DNA of 64,000 nt, taken from NCBI RefSeq assembly GCF_965660005.1, contig NZ_CBFHYF010000002.1, forward strand, positions 1-64,000, given 5' to 3'. Positions 39,409-48,051 of this stretch are shown piece by piece. The stretch comes from Porticoccus sp965660005 (GTDB lineage Bacteria > Pseudomonadota > Gammaproteobacteria > Pseudomonadales > Porticoccaceae). The notes below the pieces were generated by a model. That model did not search any database, was not told the DNA's origin, and worked only from the letters and a program-made list of their open reading frames with translations. The translations under genes and the position numbers were made by a program. Position 1 is the first letter of the stretch. Each line of letters starts with the position of its first letter.

Positions 39409-41410
39409 GAGGTTTCGTCCCGGTCGTCATAGCGGGGGGCCTGGCCCATCTGTTCGAGCAATTGATTCACCTCACGTTTTAGCTCAAGGGTGCGTGATTC
39501 CCTGCCAAGTGTTGCCTCCTGCCAGCGGCGCAACTCATCGAGCCGCTGCTTGAGGCCGGCCTCAAGCTCTCTGTGGGGTGACATCCCGGGCAATTCGAGT
39601 GGCGCCAATGACGCTGCCGTCACTGCTGATAATCGGGGTATAGCTGACTTCAAAGACCTTCGTCCGGCCTGCCAGGGAAACTTTTTTGCTGGTTCTGGTG
39701 GGATCCCCGGCCAGAGCTTTTTTGATATTGCTGCGAATATCACTGGCGTATTCCATGTCGGCACTGGATCTGGGTGGCATGCTGTCGATAACCTGACCCA
39801 CTTGGGGATTCGTCTCGAACACTTGCTGAACGTATTCAGCGTAGGCCGGGTTGAATGTCGTGATTTTGAACTCGGTATCCACGGCAGCGACCTGGTCGCC
39901 CGTGCTGTCAATAATCGCATTCAGCAACTCCCTGCTGTTGCGTATGACACGGTGCTGTTGATCGGTCGCCAGTTGATAAGCTCTGCTGCTGAGCACGGCA
40001 AAAGCGACCAGTAATCCCGCCAGCAGGGAGAAGCCGATGTAACTCCAGCGCACCATACGGTTGATGGCCTCTCTCCCGACTGCAATATCGAGTCGCCAGA
40101 TCTGATCGGCCACGCGGATGCTGTGGCTCCAGGCGGGCAGGGTATCGGCAGGCAGTGCCCCGGCCAGTAGCGTCTGGTCGCCGTCGTTCGAGAAGCCAGT
40201 GATCTGATAACGAAGTTGATTAGCCCGGGCGGCGAGATCAAATGGCAGAAACAGCTGTCTGAAATCAATGATACCGATCACAAAGCCCTTGATCCCGTCC
40301 TGCCGCTCAGAAGCCCTGTCCACCTCGGGTTCAAACACAGGGATAAACAACACCAGTACATTGGTGAGAGAGGGATGCAGGTTGATAATCCGGGCAGTAG
40401 CCTCCCCGGTACGAATGGCGGTGTTTATGGCACGGCGGCGATCATCAAAATGGCCGTGATCAAGCCCCACCGAGTTGAAAGTAGCGTCTTCTGAAATGGC
40501 ACTGAATTGAACCGGATAATAATCCTCCCCCGCCGGTGCGCTGATTTTTTGCCAATCCTCATCCACGGTGCTGATGGCAAATTTGCTTGTGCCCTGCGCA
40601 CGCTCCCCGGCCTCAAAGCCCTGCCGCTGATTGGCGGCAACGCGCGGTGCCCAGTCGACCCGCACAATATGGGGCTGACTCGAGATATGCTCGCTGAAGC
40701 GAAGAAATTCTTCCTCTGTTACCCGTTCGCTTGCAGAGAAAAAGGACTGCACTGCGTAGAGTGGCGAAATCTTCTCCTTCAGAGTCAGGAAGCTCAGGTC
40801 CGTGAGTGTTTGCACCTGTTGGGAAAGCTTGGCTCTGGCTTCTGCCAGTTCAAGTCGTGACAGGGTCATACTGCCTGCTACTACCAGTATCGTGGTCATC
40901 AACAGCGGCAACAGAAACCGGTAACGTGGCATGGCGCCGGGCTGGTTGCTGGGCCAGAGTAAAAGCAACAGGGGGGCAAACAGAACCACCCCGACGGAAT
41001 CGCCTGCCCACCATAGTAACCACTGCTGGGCCACATCGTCGGCAGACAGCATGTCCAGCATATAGCGGGCGGCGATGCCAATAGTGGGTGACATTAAGGC
41101 AGGCTAGTGGACCTGCCGACAATAAAAAATGCCACTCGCGACCGGATACAACCGATAATGTCTGCCGGTCGAGGTAGGGCCTTGCCAGGGTTGCGCCGAG
41201 CAGCGCCTGTAGCGTTACCCCGGCAGCAGTGGGTGCCAGCATCGGGTCTGACAGGAAAGCCCCCAGCAATAGGCCGGGCCAGAAGCGCTGTCCGCCGATC
41301 AATAACACGGCAACTGCCAGCCCGGCCGGAAGCCAGAGAGGGGATGCAGGCCCTGTGGAGAGTTGAAGAAGCAGTGATGCTTTGGCCGCGGTGAAGTACA
41401 GTACTGCCAC
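39405..41410 (-). pseudogene. MASE1-CHASE-PAS sensor gene broken by two +1 frameshifts
   Basis: Three reading frames encode consecutive parts of one protein. Frame one (from a GTG at 41410) gives the first half of a MASE1 membrane domain, with SPLWLPAGLAVAVLLIGG. Near 41093, within CTTAATG on the coding strand, the sequence moves by one base; the next frame continues MASE1 with SPTIGIAARYML and WLLWWAGDSVGVVLF, then a CHASE domain and a PAS domain. It stops at 39562, but another one-base shift at the CCCC run around 39575-39578 restores a C-terminal coiled coil (DELRRWQEATLGRESRTLEL) that ends at 39405. Removing one base at each site makes a single reading frame. The first residues are also unclear. 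It overlaps the next gene by four bases, so both were once an operon. Confidence 0.8.
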
Positions 41411-41752
41411 GGCGGCGGTGTAGCCAATCCATTGACTGACAGAACGACTGATAGCTGGGGTTGTCGTAGGGCGGGCCCTCTGCGTTGATCACCCACTCGC
41501 GGTTCAGTTGCATCCATGATGAAATATCTTCTCAATGTGCGTTTGTCCGTTAAAAGCGAAACGCAAGCCAGCCGCGGCACATTGCGTTATCACCGAACCA
41601 CAGTTTAGCAGTACCTGTGCGGTTATCCAGCTTTTGAAAGGCGTATAATGGCGCGTTTTGGTGTAGTGCCGGAGTGGTGGTGTCCGGTGGTTAAAGCCGG
41701 TTAGCCGTTTTTGTCGGCTGCAGGAGTTTCAGTTTTGATAGGTGATAAAGCA
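41411..41752. other. Non-coding interval with nspC promoter and structured leader
   Basis: About 340 bases between the diverging broken sensor gene and nspC. A perfect -10 box TATAAT is at 41644-41649, with only a poor -35 candidate near 41621-41628. Downstream, the leader holds three CCGG motifs (41669, 41684, 41697) spaced 15 and 13 bases, in two similar GTG-rich blocks, then a hairpin AGCCG (41703-41707)/CGGCT (41715-41719) with a T-rich loop, ahead of a GGTGAT ribosome site. A possible N-terminal part of the broken sensor (an ATG near 41513, leftward) lies here too. Confidence 0.5.
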
Positions 41753-42928
41753 ATGACAGAGGCTGCAAAAAACGCGCTGGAAACCTTTGATCCCGGCCGA
41801 GTGCCTTCACCCTGTTTTGTGGTGGATGAAGTGGCGGTGGAGCGGAATCTTAAAATTCTGCATCGGGTACAGGAAGAAAGTGGCGCGAAGGTACTGGCGG
41901 CCCTGAAAGCATTTTCCCTTTGGCGATTGGCACCGCTGGTGGCCAGATACCTGTCCGGCACCTGCGCCAGTGGGTTGCATGAGGCGAAGCTTGGGCGAGA
42001 GGAGTACGGTGGCGAAGTGCATGTGTTTTCGGCGGCCTACACCGAACAGGATCTACGGGAAATCCTCAAGCTGGCTGACCATATAGTGTTCAACTCATTC
42101 GGTCAATGGCAGCGTTTCCAGCCACTGTTGCAGGAAGCCAGAAAAGCCCGCCCGGGTTTGCGCTTTGGTCTGCGTATCAACCCCCAGCACTCCGAGGGCG
42201 ATGTGCCCATCTATGATCCCTGTGCCCCCTGCTCCCGGCTGGGTATTCCCCTGTCGCAATTCGAGGGGCAATCCCTGGAGAGTATTACCGGGCTGCATTT
42301 TCATACCCTCTGTGAACAGGATGTGGAACCCCTGAAGCGGACTCTGCTGGCGGTGGAGGAGAAATTCGGACACCTGTTGCCACAGATAGAGTGGGTCAAT
42401 TTTGGCGGTGGCCATCACATTACCGAGCCGGGTTATCAGGTGGATGAGTTGATCGAGCTGATCAGGGATTTCAGCGCCCGCTACAAGGTGCAGGTATTTC
42501 TCGAGCCCGGCGAAGCGGTCGCGATTCACACCGGGGTGCTGGTCACCGAGGTGTTGGATTTGAGCTGGAACGATATGCCACAGGCAATTCTCGATACCTC
42601 GGCCACCTGTCATATGCCAGATATTCTGGAGATGCCCTACCGTCCGACCGTCAACGGTGCCGGGTTGCCCAGCGAATTGTCCCACACCTACCGGCTTGGT
42701 GGCATGACCTGTCTGGCGGGGGATGTGATCGGCGATTACAGCTTTGCGTCACCTCTCGAAGTGGGGCAGCGACTGGTCTTTGATGATATGAGCCATTACA
42801 CCATGGTCAAAACGACGACATTCAATGGCATCAATTTGCCCTCGATTGCCCTGTGGAATCCGGAAACCGATCAGTTGCAGATGATCCGCCAATTTGGTTA
42901 TGAAGATTTCAAGCAACGCCTGAGCTGA
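41753..42928 (+). CDS. nspC: Carboxy(nor)spermidine decarboxylase
   Basis: PLP enzyme of the alanine-racemase/ornithine-decarboxylase fold that decarboxylates carboxyspermidine or carboxynorspermidine to the free polyamine. The ATG at 41753 (MTEAAKNALETFDPG) follows GGTGAT and gives 391 residues; the frame extends 14 codons upstream without a good site. Family markers include SPCFVVDEVAVERNL, the PLP lysine in VLAALKAFSLW, and EPGEAVAIHTGVLV. GMTCLAGDVIGDYSF contains the cysteine of the active site shared between subunits. It completes the pathway begun by the dehydrogenase at 34.6-35.8 kb. Confidence 0.92.
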   Translation: MTEAAKNALETFDPGRVPSPCFVVDEVAVERNLKILHRVQEESGAKVLAALKAFSLWRLAPLVARYLSGTCASGLHEAKLGREEYGGEVHVFSAAYTEQDLREILKLADHIVFNSFGQWQRFQPLLQEARKARPGLRFGLRINPQHSEGDVPIYDPCAPCSRLGIPLSQFEGQSLESITGLHFHTLCEQDVEPLKRTLLAVEEKFGHLLPQIEWVNFGGGHHITEPGYQVDELIELIRDFSARYKVQVFLEPGEAVAIHTGVLVTEVLDLSWNDMPQAILDTSATCHMPDILEMPYRPTVNGAGLPSELSHTYRLGGMTCLAGDVIGDYSFASPLEVGQRLVFDDMSHYTMVKTTTFNGINLPSIALWNPETDQLQMIRQFGYEDFKQRLS

Positions 42929-42991
42929 TCGGACGTATTATGGTGACAGTGTGGTGCAGAGCAGGGCTTGCTGGAAACTGCCCCCGCTATT

Positions 42992-43020
42992 TGATTTCGT
43001 CGCTGGCAGTCGCTAGATTG
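42992..43020 (+). promoter_or_regulatory. Candidate promoter of the EncFtn gene
   Basis: TTGATT (42992-42997) and TAGATT (43015-43020) are separated by exactly 17 bases, about 65 bases before the EncFtn start, which suits sigma-70. AGGAGA is the ribosome site for the gene. A dedicated promoter would make the gene transcriptionally separate from nspC. Confidence 0.5.
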
Positions 43021-43083
43021 ATAGTCGGCCAAACGGATTAATCACAGAAATCGTTTAATCAGACATACACAGGAGATGCCAAT

Positions 43084-43371
43084 ATGGCCAATGAAGGTTA
43101 CCACGAACCCATTAATGAATTGTCCGACAAAACCCGGGATATGCACCGTGCCATCACCTCACTGATGGAGGAGCTGGAGGCCGTTGACTGGTACAACCAG
43201 CGAGTGGATGCCTGCAAGGATCCCGAGCTGAAAGCCATTCTTGCCCACAACCGCGATGAGGAGAAAGAACACGCCGCGATGGTGCTGGAGTGGATTCGCC
43301 GCCAGGATCCCGCGTTTGATCACGAACTGAAAGACTATCTGTTTACCGACAAATCCATTGCCCACAAGTAA
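43084..43371 (+). CDS. Encapsulated-ferritin-like protein (EncFtn), without encapsulin
   Basis: 95-residue, two-helix ferroxidase strongly resembling Rhodospirillum rubrum EncFtn, an iron-oxidising cargo normally held in an encapsulin shell. The metal ligands correspond to Glu30 (in MEELEAVDWYNQR), Glu60 and His63 (in HNRDEEKEHAAMVLEW). Typical EncFtn proteins carry a C-terminal encapsulin-targeting peptide; here the protein ends at LFTDKSIAHK directly after the helices, and no encapsulin shell gene lies in the window. It therefore may work as a free decamer, or have a shell gene elsewhere. It lies downstream of nspC and converges on ubiD. Confidence 0.9.
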   Translation: MANEGYHEPINELSDKTRDMHRAITSLMEELEAVDWYNQRVDACKDPELKAILAHNRDEEKEHAAMVLEWIRRQDPAFDHELKDYLFTDKSIAHK

Positions 43372-43434
43372 ACAGGTGCCTGAGTGATTGGAAGAGGCGC
43401 CCTACTGTCGTCTCTTCCGGCGCTCAGCCCGGGA

Positions 43435-44907
43435 TCAGTCTTTTTCGATCCCCAGAGATGCCCAGATATCGTCGATTCTGTTCTTGACCTCGGGATTCAT
43501 CGCAATAGGGCGGCCCCATTCGCGGTTAGTCTCGCCGGGGAATTTGTTGGTGGCGTCAAAGCCGATTTTTGAGCCGAGGCCGGAGACCGGTGACGCAAAA
43601 TCCAGATAGTCGATAGGGGTGTTGTCGACAATCACCGTATCCCGTCGCGGATCCATGCGGGTCGTCATGGCCCAGATCACATCCTGCCAGTCCCTGGCAT
43701 TGATATCGTCATCGGTGACCACCACAAATTTGGTGTACATGAATTGCCGCAAAAATGACCATACTCCCATCATTACCCGCTTGGCATGGCCGGGGTATTG
43801 TTTCTTCATGGTGACCACGGCCATCCGGTAGGAGCAACCCTCGGGTGGCAGATAAAAGTCGACTATTTCCGGGAACTGTTTTTTCAGGATGGGTACAAAC
43901 ACCTCGTTCAGTGCCACGCCCAGAATCGCGGGTTCATCCGGTGGTCTGCCGGTGTAGGTGCTGTGGTAGATGGGGTTGTGACGATGGGTGATGCGCTCCA
44001 CGGTGAATACCGGAAACCGGTCCACCTCGTTGTAGTAACCGGTGTGGTCGCCAAAAGGTCCCTCATCGGCCATTTCATCGGGGTAGAGATAACCCTCGAG
44101 AATGAATTCCGCACTGGCGGGCACCTGAAGGTCGCTGCCCAGGCATTTGACCACCCGGGTTTTCTCGCCGCGCAATAGCCCGGCGAAGGCGTACTCAGAG
44201 AGGGTGTCAGGCACTGGGGTGACGGCCCCCAGAATGGTGGCCGGGTCTGCGCCCAGCGCGACAGCTATCGGGAAGGGTTCGCCCGGGTGTGCCAGTTGCC
44301 AGTCGCGGAAATCCAGTGCCCCGCCGCGATGGGACAGCCAGCGCATGATCAGCTTGTTTTTGCCGATCACCTGTTGCCGGTAGATACCCAGATTCTGGCG
44401 TTCTTTTTCCGGTCCCTGGGTAATCACCAGGGGCCAGGTGATCAGCGGGCCTGCGTCGCCGGGCCAGCAGGTCTGGATGGGCAGTTTACCTAGATCTACT
44501 TCGGTGCCTTCAATAATCACTTCCTGACAGGGTGCATTTTTTACCACCTTGGCGGGCATATTCAGAATGGGTTTGAATTTATGGCGTTTCTCCCAAAGAT
44601 CCCGAACGCCTTTTGGCGGTTCCGGTTCCCGCAGAAAGGCCAGCAGTTCGCCCACCTCGCGCAGGGCGGTGACACTCTCCTGGCCCATACCCATCGCGAC
44701 CCGTTCCGGTGTGCCAAACAGGTTGCCCAATACCGGGATATCAAAGCCCCTGGGGTTTTCGAACAATAGCGCCGGACCACCGGCGCGCAGGGTTCGGTCA
44801 CAGATTTCGGTCATTTCCAGATAGGGGTCGATTTCCACGGAGATACGTTTGAGCTCGCCGCGTTGCTCCAGAAACTGAATAAATTCTCGCAGGTCGGAAT
44901 ACGTCAT
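43435..44907 (-). CDS. ubiD: UbiD-type 3-octaprenyl-4-hydroxybenzoate decarboxylase
   Basis: Prenyl-FMN-dependent decarboxylase of ubiquinone synthesis, 490 residues. It begins MTYSDLREFIQFLEQRGELK and contains the UbiD stretches PALLFENPRG, NLGIYRQQVIGKNKLIMRW, EGPFGDHTGYY with the active-site region, and a final EWGRPIAMNPEVK. These match the menaquinone/ubiquinone UbiD subgroup well. The flavin-making UbiX is not in the window. coq7, another ubiquinone gene, is at 57.4 kb. Confidence 0.95.
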   Translation of the reverse strand: MTYSDLREFIQFLEQRGELKRISVEIDPYLEMTEICDRTLRAGGPALLFENPRGFDIPVLGNLFGTPERVAMGMGQESVTALREVGELLAFLREPEPPKGVRDLWEKRHKFKPILNMPAKVVKNAPCQEVIIEGTEVDLGKLPIQTCWPGDAGPLITWPLVITQGPEKERQNLGIYRQQVIGKNKLIMRWLSHRGGALDFRDWQLAHPGEPFPIAVALGADPATILGAVTPVPDTLSEYAFAGLLRGEKTRVVKCLGSDLQVPASAEFILEGYLYPDEMADEGPFGDHTGYYNEVDRFPVFTVERITHRHNPIYHSTYTGRPPDEPAILGVALNEVFVPILKKQFPEIVDFYLPPEGCSYRMAVVTMKKQYPGHAKRVMMGVWSFLRQFMYTKFVVVTDDDINARDWQDVIWAMTTRMDPRRDTVIVDNTPIDYLDFASPVSGLGSKIGFDATNKFPGETNREWGRPIAMNPEVKNRIDDIWASLGIEKD

Positions 44908-45031
44908 AAGTGTGCCTGAACAATAACTCCGGCAAGTGTTACGGCAACGGTTGGCGAATGCAATAACTCTAATGATGTGCGGCGCCGTTGGGGTAGATGC
45001 AAAACCCGGTTATTGGCGTTACATTAGTTCC

Positions 45032-45391
45032 ATGGCTTACCCTTTTCTGATTGTGTTTGTGGCAATAGTACATTTCGGTTTTGTGCTGTTTGTGATCGCC
45101 GGCGGTTTGCTGGTCTTTCAGTGGCCCGTGTTACTCTGGTGGCACCTGGTCGGGGCACTGTATGGCATCTCGATTATGCTGGTGGGCTGGCGTTGCCCGC
45201 TAACCAGGCTGGAGGCCTGGTTGCGCGAGCGGCGTGGCGAGCGACTGGTAACCCAGTGGGAGTTTCTGCGCCACTACCTCTGGTCCCATATCGGTTTGCG
45301 GGGCAACGAGTGGTTTATTACGGTGGTATTGATGATGGCAATGGTGCTGTTCAACTACCGGGCATATCGGTTTGTCATCGTGGGGAGTTAG
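45032..45391 (+). CDS. DUF2784 family membrane protein
   Basis: 119 residues from the ATG at 45032, with four predicted membrane helices. Family traits are an N-terminal hydrophobic VAIVHFGFVLFVIAGG, then WHLVGALYGISIML, CPLTRLEAWLRERRG and a final hydrophobic segment. Function unknown in the family. An in-frame start at 44936 would place 32 non-hydrophobic residues ahead of the first helix, which is unlikely. It is divergent from ubiD and lies just two bases before the K+ channel gene. Confidence 0.8.
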   Translation: MAYPFLIVFVAIVHFGFVLFVIAGGLLVFQWPVLLWWHLVGALYGISIMLVGWRCPLTRLEAWLRERRGERLVTQWEFLRHYLWSHIGLRGNEWFITVVLMMAMVLFNYRAYRFVIVGS

Positions 45392-45393
45392 GG

Positions 45394-45837
45394 TTGACAG
45401 AGCTTGCTGGTGTCTTTGGCTTCAACTCGGTGGTGGTTGCCCTGGCTGTGCTGATTCACTATGAAGTGTTGTCGCGCCTCGCGACGCTTCTGCCAAGACT
45501 GGATATCCGGCCACGGTTGCGGGTCCTGGTGGCAATTTTTGTGGCATTTGTTGCCCACGTGGCGGAGATATGGGTTTTTGCCTCGGCCTACTACCTGCTG
45601 CTGCAATCGGGGGGCAGTGCTTTGGGCGGCAACTTTGACGGTTCGCTGCTGGATTGTGTGTATTTCTCTTTCAGCAACTACACGTCGCTCGGTTATGGCG
45701 ACATCGAACCATTCGGTCATATTCGTTTTCTGGCGGTACTGGAAGCCCTTATCGGCCTTATCCTGATCGGCTGGACCGCATCCTTCATGTACATCGAGAT
45801 GCAGAAGTTCTGGATGTCGGGAAAAAACGGTCGCTGA
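45394..45837 (+). CDS. Small potassium-channel-like protein
   Basis: 147-residue membrane protein with about four hydrophobic segments. The selectivity-filter string TSLGYGD is present and is preceded by a pore helix (CVYFSFSNY) and followed by an inner helix (ALIGLILIGWTASFMYI), as in two-helix K+ channels; an additional N-terminal helix pair precedes the pore. The start is a TTG at 45394 with GGGGAG six bases before it, right after the DUF2784 stop; the longer frame overlapping upstream is a shadow. There is no visible RCK or other regulatory domain. Tight spacing suggests one operon with the DUF2784 gene. Confidence 0.82.
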   Translation: MTELAGVFGFNSVVVALAVLIHYEVLSRLATLLPRLDIRPRLRVLVAIFVAFVAHVAEIWVFASAYYLLLQSGGSALGGNFDGSLLDCVYFSFSNYTSLGYGDIEPFGHIRFLAVLEALIGLILIGWTASFMYIEMQKFWMSGKNGR

Positions 45838-45851
45838 TAGCGTAAACCGGG

Positions 45852-46709
45852 CTATTCAAAAACGATGGTTTTGTTGCCGTGCAATAACACGCGATCCTCG
45901 AGGTGATAACGCAGGCCTTTGGCCAGTACATTTTTTTCCACATCCTTGCCCTTGCGCACCAGATCCGGAACGCTGTCGTGATGACTGATGCGAACCACAT
46001 CCTGCTCAATGATCGGTCCGGCGTCCAGGTCACTGGTCACATAGTGGCAGGTGGCGCCAATCAGCTTCACGCCTCTTTCTGCCGCCTGGTGGTAGGGCTT
46101 CGCCCCGACAAAGGCCGGCAGAAAGCTGTGGTGGATGTTGATGATCTGTCCCGGGTAGTTGGCACAAATTTCCGTCGGCAGGATTTGCATGTAGCGGGCC
46201 AGTACGATGACATCCGCCCTGCTCTGGGCAATTTGCGTTGCCACGTCTGCAAAGTGCGCAGCCCTGTCACGCTGATCCACCGGAATGTGGTGGTAGGGAA
46301 TATTGTGCCAGCTCACATAACTACGCAGCTCGTCGTGGTTGGAGATCACACAGGGAACATCAAACTGCATTTCACCGCTGCGCCAGCGGTACAAAAGGTC
46401 AGACAGGCAGTGAGCCTGGGTGCTGGCCATCAATACCACCCGCTTTGCTTTACTGGTATCCGTCAACCGCCACTGCATATTGTATTGCTGCGCTAGGGGA
46501 GCGAAGCGGGCAGTGAGTTCCTCCGCGCCATAGGGTAGGGAATCTGCGGCAATCACCTGGCGCATAAAGAACCAGTTGCTATCGGGGTCCCGGTAGTAGT
46601 TGGCTTCGGTCAGCAGGCCGCCCTCGCTGGCGAGGAATGAGCTCACTGCGGCCACGAGGCCAACCCGGTCCGGGCAGGATATGATCAGACGAAAACTGTG
46701 TGTGTTCAT
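45852..46709 (-). CDS. purU: Formyltetrahydrofolate deformylase
   Basis: Hydrolyses 10-formyltetrahydrofolate to formate and tetrahydrofolate, supplying formate for PurT and balancing one-carbon units. From the ATG at 46709 (MNTHSFRLIISCPDRVG) the protein has 285 residues, the PurU length. An N-terminal ACT domain is followed by a formyltransferase domain containing MASTQAHCLSDLLYRW, the HHSFLPAFVGAKPYHQA motif with catalytic residues, and IGATCHYVTSDLDAGPII. The upstream frame to 46775 lacks family sequence. Confidence 0.94.
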   Translation of the reverse strand: MNTHSFRLIISCPDRVGLVAAVSSFLASEGGLLTEANYYRDPDSNWFFMRQVIAADSLPYGAEELTARFAPLAQQYNMQWRLTDTSKAKRVVLMASTQAHCLSDLLYRWRSGEMQFDVPCVISNHDELRSYVSWHNIPYHHIPVDQRDRAAHFADVATQIAQSRADVIVLARYMQILPTEICANYPGQIINIHHSFLPAFVGAKPYHQAAERGVKLIGATCHYVTSDLDAGPIIEQDVVRISHHDSVPDLVRKGKDVEKNVLAKGLRYHLEDRVLLHGNKTIVFE

Positions 46710-46753
46710 GGGTGTTCGGGCTGGGGTTAGCGAAACTCGACTGTGGCATATTT

Positions 46754-46772
46754 GCGGGTGAATTTCACCCGC
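46754..46772. promoter_or_regulatory. 19-base perfect palindrome upstream of purU
   Basis: GCGGGTGAA-T-TTCACCCGC: nine-base arms, exact complements about one central base. It lies 45 bases before the purU start and 57 bases after the end of the isochorismatase-family gene. Such a compact perfect dyad is typical of a regulator operator; the single-base centre makes a stable RNA hairpin less favourable. Confidence 0.5.
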
Positions 46773-46828
46773 CACGCCAAAAAAGTACGGGACTTTGGCG
46801 CTGGTATTACCGGGCCGGTTTTCTTTGA

Positions 46829-47365
46829 TTATTTCAGCGGTTGCAGCAGGTCGCGAAACCGGGGGTGTTCAGCGCTTCCCAGCCATTCAAAAATTACCAT
46901 TTCGGCGGTGACGATTTCAGTGCCGTGGTGGGCCATTCTGGCAATGGCAGCCTCGCGATCATGCGGTTTTCGGGAGCCGACCGCATCGCTCACCAGGTAG
47001 ACTTTTTTGCCCGCCTCCCTGAGCCCAAGCACGGTTTGCAGGACGCAGACATGGCTTTCACAGCCACCGATCACCCACTGCTGACGGCTGCCAGCCAGTG
47101 CCAGCAGTTGTCCGGTTTTAACTGCATTAAAGGTCATCTTTTCCAGAACCGTCTCCCCCTCACGGGCGGCCAATGTTGGCGTTGTGGCACCAAGGCCCCG
47201 GGGATACTGTTCGGTGTAAACGACGGGTATACCCAGGGTTCTGGCCGATTGAATGAGTCGTTCGAGGTTGCGGACGACCTGTTCGCCCTGATTGATGGCC
47301 GGTAACAGTCGGGCCTGCATATCAATGACCAGCAGCAGGGATTGCGTCGGGTCAATTGTCAGCAT
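46829..47365 (-). CDS. Isochorismatase-family cysteine hydrolase
   Basis: 178 residues from the ATG at 47365 (MLTIDPTQ). The catalytic triad is visible: Asp in LLVIDMQARLL, Lys in LEKMTFNAV and Cys in IGGCESHVCVLQT. Members hydrolyse amide or ether bonds of small molecules (for example nicotinamide, biuret, isochorismate); the wording here is closest to the YcaC/MAC-type hydrolases, with substrate unknown. Its start overlaps the TetR stop by seven bases. Confidence 0.85.
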   Translation of the reverse strand: MLTIDPTQSLLLVIDMQARLLPAINQGEQVVRNLERLIQSARTLGIPVVYTEQYPRGLGATTPTLAAREGETVLEKMTFNAVKTGQLLALAGSRQQWVIGGCESHVCVLQTVLGLREAGKKVYLVSDAVGSRKPHDREAAIARMAHHGTEIVTAEMVIFEWLGSAEHPRFRDLLQPLK

Positions 47366-48030
47366 GCGGTTTCTCCACAAATCCGGCTGGCCAGTGTGTC
47401 GGAAAAACTGGCCATCATCTGCTCGGCGCTGGCATTGAAAATCCTGATACGGCCGGTATGTGCCAGCAACAGCAGGCCCGTGGCGTAGGCGAATACGCTG
47501 GCCGTTATTTCGCTGGCACGGGCTGCACTGGCATTCATGGCCAGTGCGGCATCCGCCATGGGTTGCAGGCCGGATTGCAGCTGTTGATTGAGTTCGATAT
47601 CCCTCGCCCGGCCGAGTCCCTTGGGCTTCATACCGCCGCGGAACAGGTAAAAACCCAGATCGAGGTCGCCGGGATTATTTCGATAGTAATTAAAAAACGC
47701 CATGGCGGAGGCCTTGAATTGCAGAGCGGGGTTGTCGGCCTGCTGGATGGCGGACTCGATTTCGGCCTTCAGCCGCCCTAATGACTGGCTCAGCAGTTCC
47801 GCATAGACCACCTCTTTGGAGTCGAAGTGGAAGTACAGGGCGGCGGGAGTGTATCCGGCCTGTTTGGCGATAGCGCGCAAACTCGCCCCCTCGAGGCCTT
47901 CCGTCTCGAACACCCGGCGGGCCGCGAGCAGAATGCTGTCCCGTTTCAGTTCGCGGCTGACCGGGGAGCGCCTGCTTTTGGCGATGGGGCGAGGTTTCGT
48001 GATGGGTTGCTTGGTCGGCGAAGTTGGCAT
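47359..48030 (-). CDS. TetR/AcrR family regulator
   Basis: 223 residues from the ATG at 48030 (MPTSPTKQPITKPRP), with a basic, proline-rich N-terminus. The helix-turn-helix is in ILLAARRVFETEGLEGASLRAIAKQ and GYTPAALYFHFDSKE (about residues 34-75). The C-terminal ligand domain is not recognisable by class. It runs divergent from the HpaB-like gene, and a TAACAGTGTTA palindrome lies in the promoter between them, so it most likely represses that gene and its own transcript with the isochorismatase-family gene. Confidence 0.87.
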   Translation of the reverse strand: MPTSPTKQPITKPRPIAKSRRSPVSRELKRDSILLAARRVFETEGLEGASLRAIAKQAGYTPAALYFHFDSKEVVYAELLSQSLGRLKAEIESAIQQADNPALQFKASAMAFFNYYRNNPGDLDLGFYLFRGGMKPKGLGRARDIELNQQLQSGLQPMADAALAMNASAARASEITASVFAYATGLLLLAHTGRIRIFNASAEQMMASFSDTLASRICGETAC

Positions 48031-48051
48031 GGCGGACAGACTCAGCTTGGT

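Noticed and set aside
41094..41513. 140-codon leftward frame upstream of the broken sensor gene
   Set aside because: Apart from a plausible first 25 residues it is an out-of-phase shadow of the MASE1 region and carries no domain; only the beginning might belong to the sensor's lost N-terminus.
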